64,000 nt of DNA from Psychrobacter sp. APC 3281 (GCF_030407815.1 NZ_JASDCS010000006.1:186001-250000), one strand, 5' to 3'. Positions 16,870-26,781 are shown, numbered from the stretch's first letter. Numbers and translations: made by a program. Notes: generated by a model not told the origin, from the letters alone.

Positions 16870-19089
16870 TTATAGCGATGCCAAAGTCTCGTTAAACAGA
16901 GCGCTTGGACGCATTGCTTTCTTAGCCAATTCTTCATCAGCATAGTAGTAGCCTTTGATATCTACTGGCTTGCCTTGAGCTTGGTTAAGTTCTTTAACAA
17001 TGGCTTCTTCGTTCTCTTTTAGCTTTTGCGCGAATGGTGTAAATTGCGCTTTTAGCTCGCTATCTTTATCTTGCGCTGCAAGCTCTTCTGCCCAGTACAT
17101 TGCTAGATAGAAGTGGCTACCACGGTTGTCGAGCTCGCCAGTTTTACGTGATGGCGACTTATCGTTTAGTAGCAGTTTTTCTGTTGCTGTATCTAGCGTG
17201 TCTGCCAAGATTTGAGCTTTAGCATTGTTGTCATTGTTTGCTAGATGCTCCAAAGATACCGTCAAGGCCAAGAACTCACCGAGTGAATCCCAACGTAGAT
17301 GGTTTTCTTCTGTCAGCTGCTCAACGTGCTTCGGTGCAGAACCACCAGCGCCAGTTTCAAACAAACCGCCGCCTTTCATTAATGGTACAACTGATAGCAT
17401 CTTGGCACTGGTACCTAGCTCTAGGATAGGGAACAAGTCCGTTAGGTAATCGCGTAGGATGTTACCGGTCGCAGAGATAGTATCTAAACCACGAGCAACG
17501 CGCTCTAGGGTATAACGCATCGCACGAACTTGAGACATAATCTCGATATGTAAGCCAGTAGTATCATGATCTTTTAGATACGTTCTAACTTTTTTGATTA
17601 GCTCGTTCTCATGTGGACGGTATGGGTCTAACCAGAAGATAACAGGCGTATCTGATTCACGAGCACGGCGTACAGCAAGTTTTACCCAGTCTTGGATAGG
17701 CTCATCTTTAACCTGACACATGCGCCAGATATCACCTTTCTCAACGCGTTTTTCAAGTAATACTTCATCAGTATCAATATCGACGATACGTGCAATACCA
17801 GCATCGCTAGACTCAAAAGTCTTGTCGTGCGAGCCATACTCTTCAGCTTTTTGAGCCATTAGGCCAACGTTAGGAACGGTACCCATTGTTTTTGGATCAA
17901 AGTTACCATGCCATTTGCAGAAGTTAATCATTTCTTGGTAAATACGCGCAAAGGTAGACTCTGGCATGACGGCTTTACAGTCATACATTTTACCATCAGC
18001 ACCCCACATTTTACCGCCTGAACGAATCATTGCTGGCATAGAAGCATCAACGATTACATCACTTGGTGAATGGAAGTTGGTGATACCTTTTGAAGAGTCA
18101 ACCATGGCCAGACGTGGGCGATGCTCTTGACACGCATGTAAATCACGCTCAATCTCTTCACGTTTTGAAGCTGGTAGCGTTGAGATCTTGTCGTACAAAT
18201 CTGCCATACCGTTGTTGACGTTAATACCTAGCTCATCAAAGAAAGCACCATGTTTTTCAAAGGCTTCTTTGTAGTAGATTCTAACCGCATGACCAAAGAC
18301 GATAGGATGCGAGACCTTCATCATGGTTGCTTTTACGTGTAGTGAGAATAAGATACCAGCTTCGCGGCAATCTTCCATTTCACGCTCATAAAACTCTAAC
18401 AATGCTTTTTTGCTCATGACCATTAGATCGATGACTTCTTTATCAAGCAAAGCAATTTTAGGCTTTAATACTTTTTGAGTACCGTCATCAAGTAACAACT
18501 CCATACGTACCGTACGAGCTTTATCTAATGTCATAGATTGCTCGCCATCGTAGAAGTCGCCGCCATGCATGTGTGATACGTGCGTGCTTGACCATTGCTT
18601 CCACTCACCCATAGAGTGTGGATGCTTGCGTGCATAGTTTTTGACTGCTTTAGGAGCGCGGCGATCTGAGTTACCTTCACGCAGTACTGGGTTCACTGAA
18701 CTGCCTAAGCTTTTGCCATAGCGCTTGCGTAGCTCTTTTTCTTCGTCAGTTTGTGGATCTTCTGGGAAGTTAGGAATAGCATAGCCTTTGCTCTGTAGCT
18801 CTTTGATAGCGGCTTTTAACTGCTGTACAGAAGCACTGATGTTTGGCAGTTTGATGATGTTGGTATTTGGATCTTGAGTCAGACGACCTAGCTCAGCTAA
18901 GTTGTCAGGAACACGTTGCTCTTCGGTCAAGTATTCAGGGAATTCGGCCAATATACGCGCTGCAACAGAGATGTCGCTGGTTTCAACTTCAACGCCTGCC
19001 GTTTTGGTGAATGCTTCGACAATAGGTAAGAACGACAGAGTCGCCAGCGCTGGGGCTTCGTCAGTTTTTGTATAAATAATTTTTGACAT
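16870..19089 (-). CDS. NADP-dependent isocitrate dehydrogenase, monomeric type
   Basis: A 739-residue enzyme of the monomeric IDH family (Azotobacter, Corynebacterium, Colwellia IDH-II), unrelated in sequence to E. coli-type Icd. Recognisable stretches include [19 protein letters not shown] near the N-terminus, [19 protein letters not shown] (phosphate/substrate region), [37 protein letters not shown], and [10 protein letters not shown]. The last and [21 protein letters not shown] belong to the cofactor and substrate region. The frame extends 27 codons further upstream, but AAGGAAG precedes the ATG at 19089 and homology begins at [17 protein letters not shown]. In cold-living bacteria this isoform is often the cold-adapted enzyme; its role here is inferred. 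Confidence 0.95.
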   Translation of the reverse strand: MSKIIYTKTDEAPALATLSFLPIVEAFTKTAGVEVETSDISVAARILAEFPEYLTEEQRVPDNLAELGRLTQDPNTNIIKLPNISASVQQLKAAIKELQSKGYAIPNFPEDPQTDEEKELRKRYGKSLGSSVNPVLREGNSDRRAPKAVKNYARKHPHSMGEWKQWSSTHVSHMHGGDFYDGEQSMTLDKARTVRMELLLDDGTQKVLKPKIALLDKEVIDLMVMSKKALLEFYEREMEDCREAGILFSLHVKATMMKVSHPIVFGHAVRIYYKEAFEKHGAFFDELGINVNNGMADLYDKISTLPASKREEIERDLHACQEHRPRLAMVDSSKGITNFHSPSDVIVDASMPAMIRSGGKMWGADGKMYDCKAVMPESTFARIYQEMINFCKWHGNFDPKTMGTVPNVGLMAQKAEEYGSHDKTFESSDAGIARIVDIDTDEVLLEKRVEKGDIWRMCQVKDEPIQDWVKLAVRRARESDTPVIFWLDPYRPHENELIKKVRTYLKDHDTTGLHIEIMSQVRAMRYTLERVARGLDTISATGNILRDYLTDLFPILELGTSAKMLSVVPLMKGGGLFETGAGGSAPKHVEQLTEENHLRWDSLGEFLALTVSLEHLANNDNNAKAQILADTLDTATEKLLLNDKSPSRKTGELDNRGSHFYLAMYWAEELAAQDKDSELKAQFTPFAQKLKENEEAIVKELNQAQGKPVDIKGYYYADEELAKKAMRPSALFNETLASL

Positions 19090-19696
19090 TTTAGTTAGAT
19101 CTTCCTTTAGGCTGTAGTTAATAATAAAGCTCAAATATAGTGTTGAATATGCGTCAATGATACTATGCAATAATCCATGATATGGTTAGAACAAGTACTT
19201 CATATGTAGCTTCTTAGAAATTTTTAAGACAGGTCAGACATTTTCTTTTAATAATATTCATGAAAAAAGCATTTAAAGGCAACACGTTAACGGTCGGTGT
19301 AAAATCGCCTAAAAGTGAATCACTGACGCTACATTATAATCAATCCACTATAAATCCGATAGGATGTCAATCGTATACCATGAACTAAGTATACTGTTTT
19401 AGCTCGTATCCTATGGTTTCGAATTATACTAAGCTAATAACAACCTTATTCTACCAGTCATCGGCTTCGATATCATCTTTTCCATACAACTACTGTTTTT
19501 TCATGACGTTTTATATTGATCTTACTGCCCATGAGCGCAGTCGTACAAACCACCCGCGTTATCGTTGGTGGTTTTTTGTTGGGTGCGGATAAGTTTTTGC
19601 AAATTGTGACAGCAATGACGTAAAAATTTGCTAGTCTAGGTCATCAATAGATTGGTTATCGATAAATATATCGCGATTATAATAGTGACGGTGAAT
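19090..19696. other. Long divergent intergenic region (about 600 bases)
   Basis: Separates the monomeric IDH gene (-) from the DUF482 gene (+). It contains an orphan rho-independent terminator at 19547-19577 and two small open frames, 42 codons from 19260 and 29 codons from 19503. Neither has a Shine-Dalgarno sequence. A short regulatory RNA or leader ending at the terminator is possible. Confidence 0.45.
19547..19577 (+). terminator. Orphan rho-independent terminator
   Basis: AAACCACC at 19547-19554 pairs with GGTGGTTT at 19567-19574, followed by a T run. No annotated plus-strand gene ends before it; the last is icd at 16634, which has its own terminator. It therefore ends an unannotated transcript or attenuates the gene at 19697. 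Confidence 0.7.
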
Positions 19697-21094
19697 ATGA
19701 GTTTAGAGTATGCGCTGATTAATGATACCAGCTGGCAGAGCCAAACAGAGTGGCAGACGCCAGACACCCCTTTTATGTCATTTGCTTTTTGGCAAGCCTT
19801 GACTGACACCGGAGCAATTGGTGAGCAGGCAGGGTGGCTACCGATATTTATTTTGGTACATCGTGTCACAGGCGCTACTAATAGTGCGGATAGTGAAGAT
19901 AACACCGATACCTTAGTAGATAGCGCGGCAGAAAATACATTGCAACCTGTGGCTGTCATGCCAGTATTTATAAAAGGTCATCATCGCGGTGAGTTTGTAT
20001 TTGATCATGCATGGGCTGAAGCTTATGCGCGCTATGGCGTTGATTATTATCCGCGACTGGTCACTAGCGCACCATATACACCGATTACTGGTCAAAGGAT
20101 TTGGTTGGCAAAAGGTGAAACCTTGAATGAAGATATCCTCAAAACAGCCATCGCAGGTATCGATGATATCGCTCAACAAGTGGGCGCCTCAAGCTGGCAT
20201 GGACTGTTTGTGACACCTGAGCTTGCCTCTATCGCCACCACATCTATGCCAACTGAAATTGATGTAGAGCTTGCGATAGCGGCTCAAGAAAACGGCGTAG
20301 AGTCAGCTGTTATTGAGCTACCGATATTTGAGCGTCAAGGTTGCCAGTTCTTATGGCAAAACAAAGACTTACTTAATGACCGTAAGCCATTTGCAGATTT
20401 TGATGCGTTTTTGATGACCTTAAAAGCCAAAAAGCGCAAAACCATTCGGGCTGAGCGTCGTAAAGTTGCTGAGCAGGGCATTAGTTGCCAGCGAAAGTGC
20501 GGTGATGCTATTAGCGATGCTGACTGGAAGGCTTTTTATCACTGTTATGTGATGACCTATGCAGTACGCGGACAGCAGCCTTATTTGACGATAGACTTTT
20601 TTATGGCATTGGCAGTAAGCATGCCTGAGCATATAATGCTTGCGCAAGCACTCGATGCCAGTGGTGAGATTATCGCGAGTAGTTTGTTCTTATATGATAG
20701 ACCTGATAGTGACAATGTTGATGGTGACAATGTTGATGGTGATGTTGATTATGTTGATAATAATGCCACCTTATATGGTCGTTACTGGGGTGCGCTAGGT
20801 GAGTATGACAGCTTGCATTTTGAGCTGTGTTATTACCAAGGTATCGAGTTTGCTATTGAGCAAGGGTTGATGTCTTTTGACCCAGGTACGCAAGGCGAGC
20901 ATAAGCTGGTACGTGGCTTTATCCCAACGACGACACATTCTATCCATCGTATCTATGATCCGCGTTTTGTACCGGCGATTGGCGATTTTTGTGCTAGAGA
21001 TCGTCTGCACATGGCGCAGTATCGTCAGCAGGCCTTTGAAGCTCTGCCTTTTAATGCAGACAATATGCCTGAATTTGACGGCATTGACTCATAG
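19697..21094 (+). CDS. GNAT-like acyltransferase of the DUF482 (PF04339) family
   Basis: A 465-residue protein of the FemAB-like DUF482 family, often annotated as peptidoglycan biosynthesis/recognition or GNAT acetyltransferase. Family features: WQALTDTGAIGEQAGWLP near the start, FVFDHAWAEAYARYGVDYYPRL, RKTIRAERRKVAEQG (written in the gene as KRKTIRAERRKV), and a C-terminal segment FDPGTQGEHKLVRGF with HSIHRIYD. The substrate is unknown. The ATG at 19697 begins the conserved MSLEYAL; the 15 codons before it in the open frame are not family-like. An Asp-rich insert (DSDNVDGDNVDGDVDYVD) near residues 335-355 is encoded by a tandem 15-bp repeat. Confidence 0.8.
   Translation: MSLEYALINDTSWQSQTEWQTPDTPFMSFAFWQALTDTGAIGEQAGWLPIFILVHRVTGATNSADSEDNTDTLVDSAAENTLQPVAVMPVFIKGHHRGEFVFDHAWAEAYARYGVDYYPRLVTSAPYTPITGQRIWLAKGETLNEDILKTAIAGIDDIAQQVGASSWHGLFVTPELASIATTSMPTEIDVELAIAAQENGVESAVIELPIFERQGCQFLWQNKDLLNDRKPFADFDAFLMTLKAKKRKTIRAERRKVAEQGISCQRKCGDAISDADWKAFYHCYVMTYAVRGQQPYLTIDFFMALAVSMPEHIMLAQALDASGEIIASSLFLYDRPDSDNVDGDNVDGDVDYVDNNATLYGRYWGALGEYDSLHFELCYYQGIEFAIEQGLMSFDPGTQGEHKLVRGFIPTTTHSIHRIYDPRFVPAIGDFCARDRLHMAQYRQQAFEALPFNADNMPEFDGIDS
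20711..20740 (+). repeat. Two tandem 15-bp units inside the DUF482 gene
   Basis: The unit GACAATGTTGATGGT occurs at 20711-20725 and 20726-20740, followed by degenerate GATGTTGAT copies. It encodes Asp-Asn-Val-Asp-Gly repeats in frame and could vary in copy number. Confidence 0.85.
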
Positions 21095-21193
21095 CACTAA
21101 TTCGTAATGGTAATCAGCTTTGATTAACTCTGTTTCTATTTGCAAACACTTTCTAACTGTTAAACATCCTATAAAAAATACTAGCCATAAACT

Positions 21194-21694
21194 ATGACCA
21201 GCAATTCTTTTAGTTCTACCAAGGATCTACCTCCTACTGAACTCTTACCTTGGCTAAATGCTGAAGGCTCTCTCACTGCGATATTAGAAGAGAAGGCAGG
21301 GCAGCCGCTGCGCGTAAAACGCAGCTTTGAAGGCTATCGCTCGCTAACTTTAGGTCAAAAAAAGCAGCTGGGTGTACGAGGCATGATGCTAAATCGTCCA
21401 ATGCTGGCATGGGTACGGGAAGTGCAGCTATATGGCAATGATGACATGCCATGGGTGCAAGCACAGAGTATCTTTCCTTTAGACAGTTTAAAAGGTCAGT
21501 CGCGTCGTCTGCAGCACTTAAAGAATACACCTATTGGCTACGTGTTATTTAAGCGTCGCCGTACCTTGCCAAATGAGCGTTTTATCAGTCATACCAGTGA
21601 CGGTTGGCAACGACAAACGTGTTATGACTGGTATGGTCGCACGCTTATGATTAGTGAAACTTTCTTACCTGCGTTTTTAACTAGTGACCTGTAA
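21194..21694 (+). CDS. ubiC: Chorismate--pyruvate lyase UbiC
   Basis: A 166-residue cytoplasmic enzyme converting chorismate to 4-hydroxybenzoate and pyruvate, the first committed step of ubiquinone synthesis. Collinear with E. coli UbiC: WLNAEGSLTAIL near the N-terminus, WVREVQLYG carrying the active-site Arg, PWVQAQSIFPLDSL, NTPIGYVLF and the C-terminal ISETFLPAF carrying the catalytic Glu. Length matches the family (about 165). It starts 99 bases after the DUF482 gene, so co-transcription is possible. No ubiA follows, unlike in enterobacteria. No clear Shine-Dalgarno precedes the ATG. Confidence 0.9.
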   Translation: MTSNSFSSTKDLPPTELLPWLNAEGSLTAILEEKAGQPLRVKRSFEGYRSLTLGQKKQLGVRGMMLNRPMLAWVREVQLYGNDDMPWVQAQSIFPLDSLKGQSRRLQHLKNTPIGYVLFKRRRTLPNERFISHTSDGWQRQTCYDWYGRTLMISETFLPAFLTSDL

Positions 21695-22142
21695 AAATAT
21701 TTTATGCCTAAAACAGCATAAAGGTGCAGGCAAGAGAAAAAAGTCAGCGGGTAAATCCTTTATTTTATTGGCTATTTATCTGTGTTATATAGTCATTTAA
21801 TTCCCTCATCTTAAGGTGAGGTTTTTTTGCGCTCACAGCACAAATTTTCATGTTACACTTAATCTTTCGCGATGATATCGATGCAAATGTACATCGATTT
21901 TATTGACGAATCAGTCAAGTTAATAACAGGTCAGTCGCCTGTATTTATTCTTATTTCAATCTTTGCTAATAGACTCCATTCACAATAATGGTTGTACCAT
22001 AAAACAGACTGCAGAAAAACAGCGTGCAGAAGTATCAAGCGTACTTCAGCGACGTTGACGCAGTAGTTGTTTTATTGTGGGCAGGCTATAAGCTTCTTTT
22101 CAATGACGTTTTTTAATGACAGTCACTACTTAGGACATCACT
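21695..22142. other. Long region between ubiC and glyA
   Basis: After the terminator at 21804-21828 there remain about 310 bases before glyA, which likely hold its promoter and a leader. Short hairpins are visible (for example GAAGTA with TACTTC near 22030-22048), but I recognise no glycine, THF or SAM riboswitch core. Confidence 0.5.
21804..21828 (+). terminator. Rho-independent terminator after ubiC
   Basis: CCTCATCTT pairs with AAGGTGAGG (one mismatch) and is followed by seven T residues. Confidence 0.65.
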
Positions 22143-23399
22143 ATGTTTAAAGATATTTCTATCAAAGATTTTGATCCAGTACTTGCTGAAGCGATGGCCG
22201 CAGAAAGCGTTCGTCAAGAAAACCACATCGAGCTTATCGCCTCTGAAAACTACTGCTCACAAGCAGTGATGGAAGCACAAGGTACCGACCTTACCAACAA
22301 ATACGCAGAAGGCTATCCTGGCAAGCGTTACTATGGTGGTTGTGAGCATGTGGACGTAGTTGAGCAATTGGCCATTGACCGCGCTAAAGAGTTGTTCGGT
22401 GCAGAGTATGTGAACGTTCAGCCGCATTCTGGTAGCCAAGCAAACTCAGCCGTATTTTTAGCATTGTTAGAGGCAAATGACACTGTACTAGGCATGAGCT
22501 TAGACGCTGGTGGTCACTTGACGCATGGCGCACACATCAACTTCTCAGGTCTGAACTACAATGCCGTACAGTACGGATTGATAGATGGCACTGGCCTTAT
22601 TGATTATGACCAAGTAGAGAGCTTGGCGCGTGAGCACAAGCCAAAAATGATCATCGCGGGTTTCTCAGCATACTCTCAAGTAGTTGATTGGCAGCGTTTC
22701 CGTGACATCGCGGACGAAGTAGGCGCGTATCTATTGGTCGATATGGCTCACGTTGCAGGCTTGGTTGCTGGCGGTGTTTATCCAAACCCAGTACCTTTCG
22801 CTGACGTGGTTACGACGACTACGCACAAAACTCTACGTGGCCCACGCTCAGGTATGATTTTGGCGCGTGATGAAGTATTGGCTAAAAAGCTAAACTCAGC
22901 TGTATTCCCAGGCAACCAAGGTGGCCCGTTGATGCATGTCATCGCTGCAAAAGCGGTTTGCTTTAAAGAAGCGTTAGAAGATAACTTCAAAACGTATCAG
23001 CAGCAAGTAGTGAAAAATGCGCAAGCCATGGCAAAAGTAGTTCAAGAGCGCGGCTATGAAGTCATCTCTGGCGGTACTGAAAACCATCTAATGCTGATCA
23101 GTCTCGTTAAGCAAGAAATGACGGGTAAAGAAGCAGACAAATGGCTTGGTGAAGCACACATCACTGTCAACAAAAACGCTGTACCAAACGATCCAAAATC
23201 ACCATTCGTGACTTCTGGTATCCGTATCGGTACGCCAGCGATTACTACTCGCGGTTTCAATGAAGCACAAGCGGGTGAATTGGCAGGTTGGATCTGTAAC
23301 GTACTAGACAGTCGCGGTGATGAAGCGGTTGCTACTGAAGTACGCGCTAAAGTAGAAGCGATTTGTGCAGAATTACCAGTCTATGCTAAAAATCAGTAA
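22143..23399 (+). CDS. glyA: Serine hydroxymethyltransferase
   Basis: A 418-residue PLP enzyme that interconverts serine and glycine while charging tetrahydrofolate with a one-carbon unit. Signature stretches: [14 protein letters not shown] at the N-terminus, [31 protein letters not shown], and the PLP-lysine motif [16 protein letters not shown]. The C-terminus has [15 protein letters not shown]. Full length compared with E. coli GlyA (417). AGGACATCAC precedes the ATG, and a strong terminator follows. The Na+/alanine-glycine symporter gene downstream could supply or recycle glycine. Confidence 0.98.
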   Translation: MFKDISIKDFDPVLAEAMAAESVRQENHIELIASENYCSQAVMEAQGTDLTNKYAEGYPGKRYYGGCEHVDVVEQLAIDRAKELFGAEYVNVQPHSGSQANSAVFLALLEANDTVLGMSLDAGGHLTHGAHINFSGLNYNAVQYGLIDGTGLIDYDQVESLAREHKPKMIIAGFSAYSQVVDWQRFRDIADEVGAYLLVDMAHVAGLVAGGVYPNPVPFADVVTTTTHKTLRGPRSGMILARDEVLAKKLNSAVFPGNQGGPLMHVIAAKAVCFKEALEDNFKTYQQQVVKNAQAMAKVVQERGYEVISGGTENHLMLISLVKQEMTGKEADKWLGEAHITVNKNAVPNDPKSPFVTSGIRIGTPAITTRGFNEAQAGELAGWICNVLDSRGDEAVATEVRAKVEAICAELPVYAKNQ

Positions 23400-23420
23400 A
23401 CTTTAGAATGGTAATAAAAA

Positions 23421-23452
23421 AAACCGCTAAGCTTTTGCTTAGCGGTTTTTTT
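23421..23452 (+). terminator. Rho-independent terminator of glyA
   Basis: A perfect 12-bp stem (23421-23432 with 23437-23448), a 4-base loop and a run of T residues. Confidence 0.92.
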
Positions 23453-23808
23453 GTTATTGCTCTCTATAAATATTAGAGCATTTAACGCAAACCTATATTG
23501 GTATTGCTATTTAGCTCTTTTAATTATATCTAAGTCTATTGTTTAACCTGAAGATTACTACCGACATTTTTCGATAAATGTAGTGATCTTGACTGAGTTT
23601 TGGTATTAGTTTCAAGGAGCTAAGTTGATGTTTAATTAAGAAAAATGCGTAAATCTCTTTGTTTATACAAAAATATTAGTATATAGTCAGTATTGAACAT
23701 TTAGTAATAATACTAATACAAATTATAATAAATAGTTACACTTTGTATTAGTATCGCTGTAATTGATTGAATAATTATATAAATATTATTTTCAATAGAG
23801 GGATTTAC
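23453..23808. other. AT-rich upstream region of the symporter gene
   Basis: About 350 bases with no gene. It contains a perfect 13-bp inverted repeat described separately and several TTAGTA-like words, consistent with a regulated promoter. Confidence 0.5.
23710..23754. promoter_or_regulatory. Perfect 13-bp inverted repeat, candidate operator
   Basis: ATACTAATACAAA at 23710-23722 is the exact reverse complement of TTTGTATTAGTAT at 23742-23754. The arm centres are 32 bp apart, about three helical turns, and the site ends 55 bases before the symporter ATG. There is no following T run, so it is not a normal terminator. Confidence 0.5.
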
Positions 23809-25344
23809 ATGAAAAAACAATCTTTAGTCGCAACGATGCTATTACTCAGCACGACTCTTGCGCAAGCAGCAGAACAATCAGGTTTAGCAGCATTTGGAGC
23901 AGGTCTCGATGGCTTTATGGCCAACATATTTGGCTGGTTCGTCGACCTTATTTTCTTTTCAGTACCTCTTGGAGACGTCAGCTTCCCGCTTATTGTGGGT
24001 TGGTTATTAGTTGCCGCACTCGTATTCACTTTTTACTTTGGATTTATTCAGTTTCGACAAATAGGCTTGTCTCTAGATATCGTCAGAGGCAAATATACCG
24101 ATCCCAATCCCGCTAACAAGGAAGAAGGCGAGGTCAGCCATTTTCAAGCTTTAGCTACTGCCTTATCAGGTACTGTTGGTCTTGGTAATATCGCAGGCGT
24201 TGGTGCAGCACTTGCTATTGGTGGACCTGGCGCTACCTTTTGGATGATTATGGTCGGCCTATTTGGTATGGCGACTAAGTTTGTAGAATGTACGCTAGGT
24301 GTCAAATACCGTACGGTACTACCATCTGGCGTTGTATCAGGTGGCCCTATGTACTACCTAAGCCGCGGTATGGCTGAACGTGGTATGGGCGGATTAGGTA
24401 AGTTTCTAGCTGTTGGTTTTGCACTCATGTGTATATTGGCGACCTTTGGTGCTGGTAACATGTTTCAGGGTAACCAAGCCTTTGCAGTCATGAGCTCTAC
24501 TTTTAGCATTCCAACGGACTACAGTGTATTCTTTGGTATTGGCTTAGCGTTTTTAGTCGGTATGGTTATCATTGGTGGTATGCCGCGCATCGCAACCGTT
24601 ACCGAAAAAGTCGTACCTTTTATGGCTTTGTTATACATTACTATGGCAGTAATCGTACTGATTGCTAACTTTAATCATATCGGTGCTGCATTTGGCGAGA
24701 TTTTCACGGGTGCCTTCACTGGTGCTGGCGTAGCTGGTGGCTTTATTGGCGCGTTGATTCAAGGTTTGAAACGTGCAACTTTCTCTAACGAAGCGGGTGT
24801 TGGTTCAGCCGCTATTGCTCACTCAGCAGTAAAAACCAAAGAGCCTGCTACTGAAGGTCTAGTAGCGCTATTAGAGCCTTTCATTGATACGGTTGTTATC
24901 TGTACGATGACGGCGCTTGTTATTACTATCTCTGGGGTGAACACTGCCGCAAACTTACAAACCCAAGCGCTTACTGGTGTGGATCTAACCCGTGCAGCCT
25001 TCATGGAAACGGCACCTATCTTCCAGTATTTCCTAGCAGTTGCGGTATTGCTGTTTGCTTTCTCAACGATGATTTCATGGTCATATTATGGTCTAAAAGC
25101 TTGGACTTACCTCTTCGGTGAAGGTAAAGGCGGCGAGATGATATACAAACTGATCTTCTTAATTTTCGTTGTTATTGGTACCATCGTACAGTTCAGCTTC
25201 GTTATCGACTTCTCAGATGCGGCTCTGTTCGCGATGGCTATCTTTAACATCATCGGTCTGTACTTCTTGATGCCAATTGTGAAAAGAGAGGTTAATTCTT
25301 TCATAGCGCGTGTGAAAAGTGGCGAAATTAAAAAGTATAAATAA
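23809..25344 (+). CDS. Sodium:alanine/glycine symporter (AGCS family)
   Basis: A 511-residue inner-membrane transporter of the AGCS family (SLC-like APC fold). An N-terminal hydrophobic segment ending AQAAEQ looks like a cleaved or signal-anchor sequence, followed by about ten transmembrane helices. Family signatures: ALSGTVGLGNIAGVG (Na+ and substrate site), GPGATFWMIMVGLFGMATKF, SGGPMYYLSRG, and RATFSNEAGVGSAAIAHS. The ATG at 23809 has GAGGGA upstream; the 14 earlier codons of the open frame are not needed. It probably imports alanine or glycine with Na+. It is a single gene with its own terminator, next to glyA. Confidence 0.94.
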   Translation: MKKQSLVATMLLLSTTLAQAAEQSGLAAFGAGLDGFMANIFGWFVDLIFFSVPLGDVSFPLIVGWLLVAALVFTFYFGFIQFRQIGLSLDIVRGKYTDPNPANKEEGEVSHFQALATALSGTVGLGNIAGVGAALAIGGPGATFWMIMVGLFGMATKFVECTLGVKYRTVLPSGVVSGGPMYYLSRGMAERGMGGLGKFLAVGFALMCILATFGAGNMFQGNQAFAVMSSTFSIPTDYSVFFGIGLAFLVGMVIIGGMPRIATVTEKVVPFMALLYITMAVIVLIANFNHIGAAFGEIFTGAFTGAGVAGGFIGALIQGLKRATFSNEAGVGSAAIAHSAVKTKEPATEGLVALLEPFIDTVVICTMTALVITISGVNTAANLQTQALTGVDLTRAAFMETAPIFQYFLAVAVLLFAFSTMISWSYYGLKAWTYLFGEGKGGEMIYKLIFLIFVVIGTIVQFSFVIDFSDAALFAMAIFNIIGLYFLMPIVKREVNSFIARVKSGEIKKYK

Positions 25345-25383
25345 TAGGTTCGATTGAACACTCTCTTATAACTTGATAATTAA

Positions 25384-25417
25384 AAAAGCCCGCCAAGATG
25401 AGTCTTGGCGGGCTTTT
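25384..25417. terminator. Bidirectional terminator between convergent transporters
   Basis: A perfect 15-bp stem, left arm 25384-25398 and right arm 25403-25417, flanked by A and T tracts. It serves the AGCS symporter (+) and gltS (-). Confidence 0.92.
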
Positions 25418-25479
25418 CGATGGCTAATATTTGTTATTTGCTAGATAGCTATTAAGTTTTGATCTATGACAGCATCGGC

Positions 25480-26754
25480 CTACATAAACGGCAGTTTAGT
25501 AAAAATCTGCAATATCGTGGCATTGACGATATCAACAAAGAACGCACCAACCATTGGCACGATCAGGAATGCTTTAGGTGAAGGCAGATAGCGATCAGTG
25601 ACTGCCTGCATGTTCGCAATCGCTGTCGGTGTTGCACCCATACCAAAACCACAATGCCCCGCTGACAATACAGCTGCATCGTAGTCTTTACCCATAATTT
25701 TAAAGGTAATGAGGTAAACGTAGATAATCATAATGATGGTCTGTACAACCAATATAATTAGTACAGGGCCTGCCAAATCGGTCAATTGCCAAAGTTTTAA
25801 AGACAATAATGCCATTGCTAAAAATAGGCTTAAAGAGGCATTACCAAGTACATCAATTGAGCGGTCAAACATATCAAAATTGAAGACCATCGTCAGTACA
25901 TTGCGAATGATGACACCGCCTGCCAGTGCCCATACGAAAGTAGGCAGCTCAAACCATGTACCTTCAGCAACTATGGCCATCACATCGGCAAAAGCCAAAG
26001 CACCTGCGAATAGTGCCAAGGTTTCGATAGTAGAAGAAGCGGTGATAAAGCGCATGCTATCAGGTCTTTCAAAGATATCTTTATTACTACCTGCAGACTC
26101 CTCGTCGTGTTTGGTGCTATATAACGACTGTGCACCAGCAACTTTTTCGATATCGCTAGGATCAGGGTTGGCTGGCGTTGGTTTTAGGCCAAGTCGATTA
26201 ATCAAGCGACGGGCAACAGGACCGCCAACGATACCACCCGCGACCAAACCATAAGTAGCAACCGCAATACCAAGTGTCGTCGCACCGACCACACCATAGT
26301 CTTGTTCTAACGTAATGCCCCAAGCGCCTGCTGTACCGTGACCACCAGTTAGAGCGATAGACCCTGTCACCAGACCGAGCAGAGGATCAAGTCCTAACGC
26401 ACTTGCCATGGCCACACCAACGACATCCTGCAGTACAATAAACACTGAAACAACGATAGTAAAAATTAGTAATGGTGTGCCGCCTGCTTTTAGCCTACTA
26501 AAATCAGCGCTCAGACCGATGGAGGCAAAGAACATCAACATGGTGGCGGTCTGTAGTCCTTGATGAAAGTTAAAACTATATCCCCAAACCATATTGAGAG
26601 CATAGACAACAATCGCTGCGACCAAACCACCAGCAACAGGTTCTGGAATATTAAAGTCTTCTAAAAACTTGACTCTCCGCACCAAAAACCGCCCAAGCAG
26701 CAGCACTAAGGTGGCCAATATCAGGGTGTAATAACCGTTTAAGGTAATCTCCAT
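25480..26754 (-). CDS. gltS: Sodium/glutamate symporter GltS
   Basis: A 424-residue inner-membrane ESS-family glutamate:Na+ symporter with two inverted sets of helices. The N-terminus MEITLNGYYTLILATLVLLLGR is typical, as are FNIPEPVAGG, TGGHGTAGAWG in the first reentrant loop and GHCGFGMGATPTAIANMQ in the second. A hydrophilic loop (about 195-240) sits between the halves. Length is near E. coli GltS (401). AAAGGA precedes the ATG. The window also encodes a glutamate/aspartate ABC system (44-47.6 kb), so the cell has two glutamate import routes. Confidence 0.95.
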   Translation of the reverse strand: MEITLNGYYTLILATLVLLLGRFLVRRVKFLEDFNIPEPVAGGLVAAIVVYALNMVWGYSFNFHQGLQTATMLMFFASIGLSADFSRLKAGGTPLLIFTIVVSVFIVLQDVVGVAMASALGLDPLLGLVTGSIALTGGHGTAGAWGITLEQDYGVVGATTLGIAVATYGLVAGGIVGGPVARRLINRLGLKPTPANPDPSDIEKVAGAQSLYSTKHDEESAGSNKDIFERPDSMRFITASSTIETLALFAGALAFADVMAIVAEGTWFELPTFVWALAGGVIIRNVLTMVFNFDMFDRSIDVLGNASLSLFLAMALLSLKLWQLTDLAGPVLIILVVQTIIMIIYVYLITFKIMGKDYDAAVLSAGHCGFGMGATPTAIANMQAVTDRYLPSPKAFLIVPMVGAFFVDIVNATILQIFTKLPFM

Positions 26755-26781
26755 AGGTTAATCCTTTCTATAAAATAAATT

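Noticed and set aside
19260-19388. 42-codon open frame beginning MKKAFKGNTL
   Set aside because: No ribosome site and no recognisable motif; length is expected by chance in an AT-rich gap.
22143-25344. glyA and the symporter as one operon
   Set aside because: A perfect 12-bp terminator and a 400-base gap with its own inverted repeat separate them.
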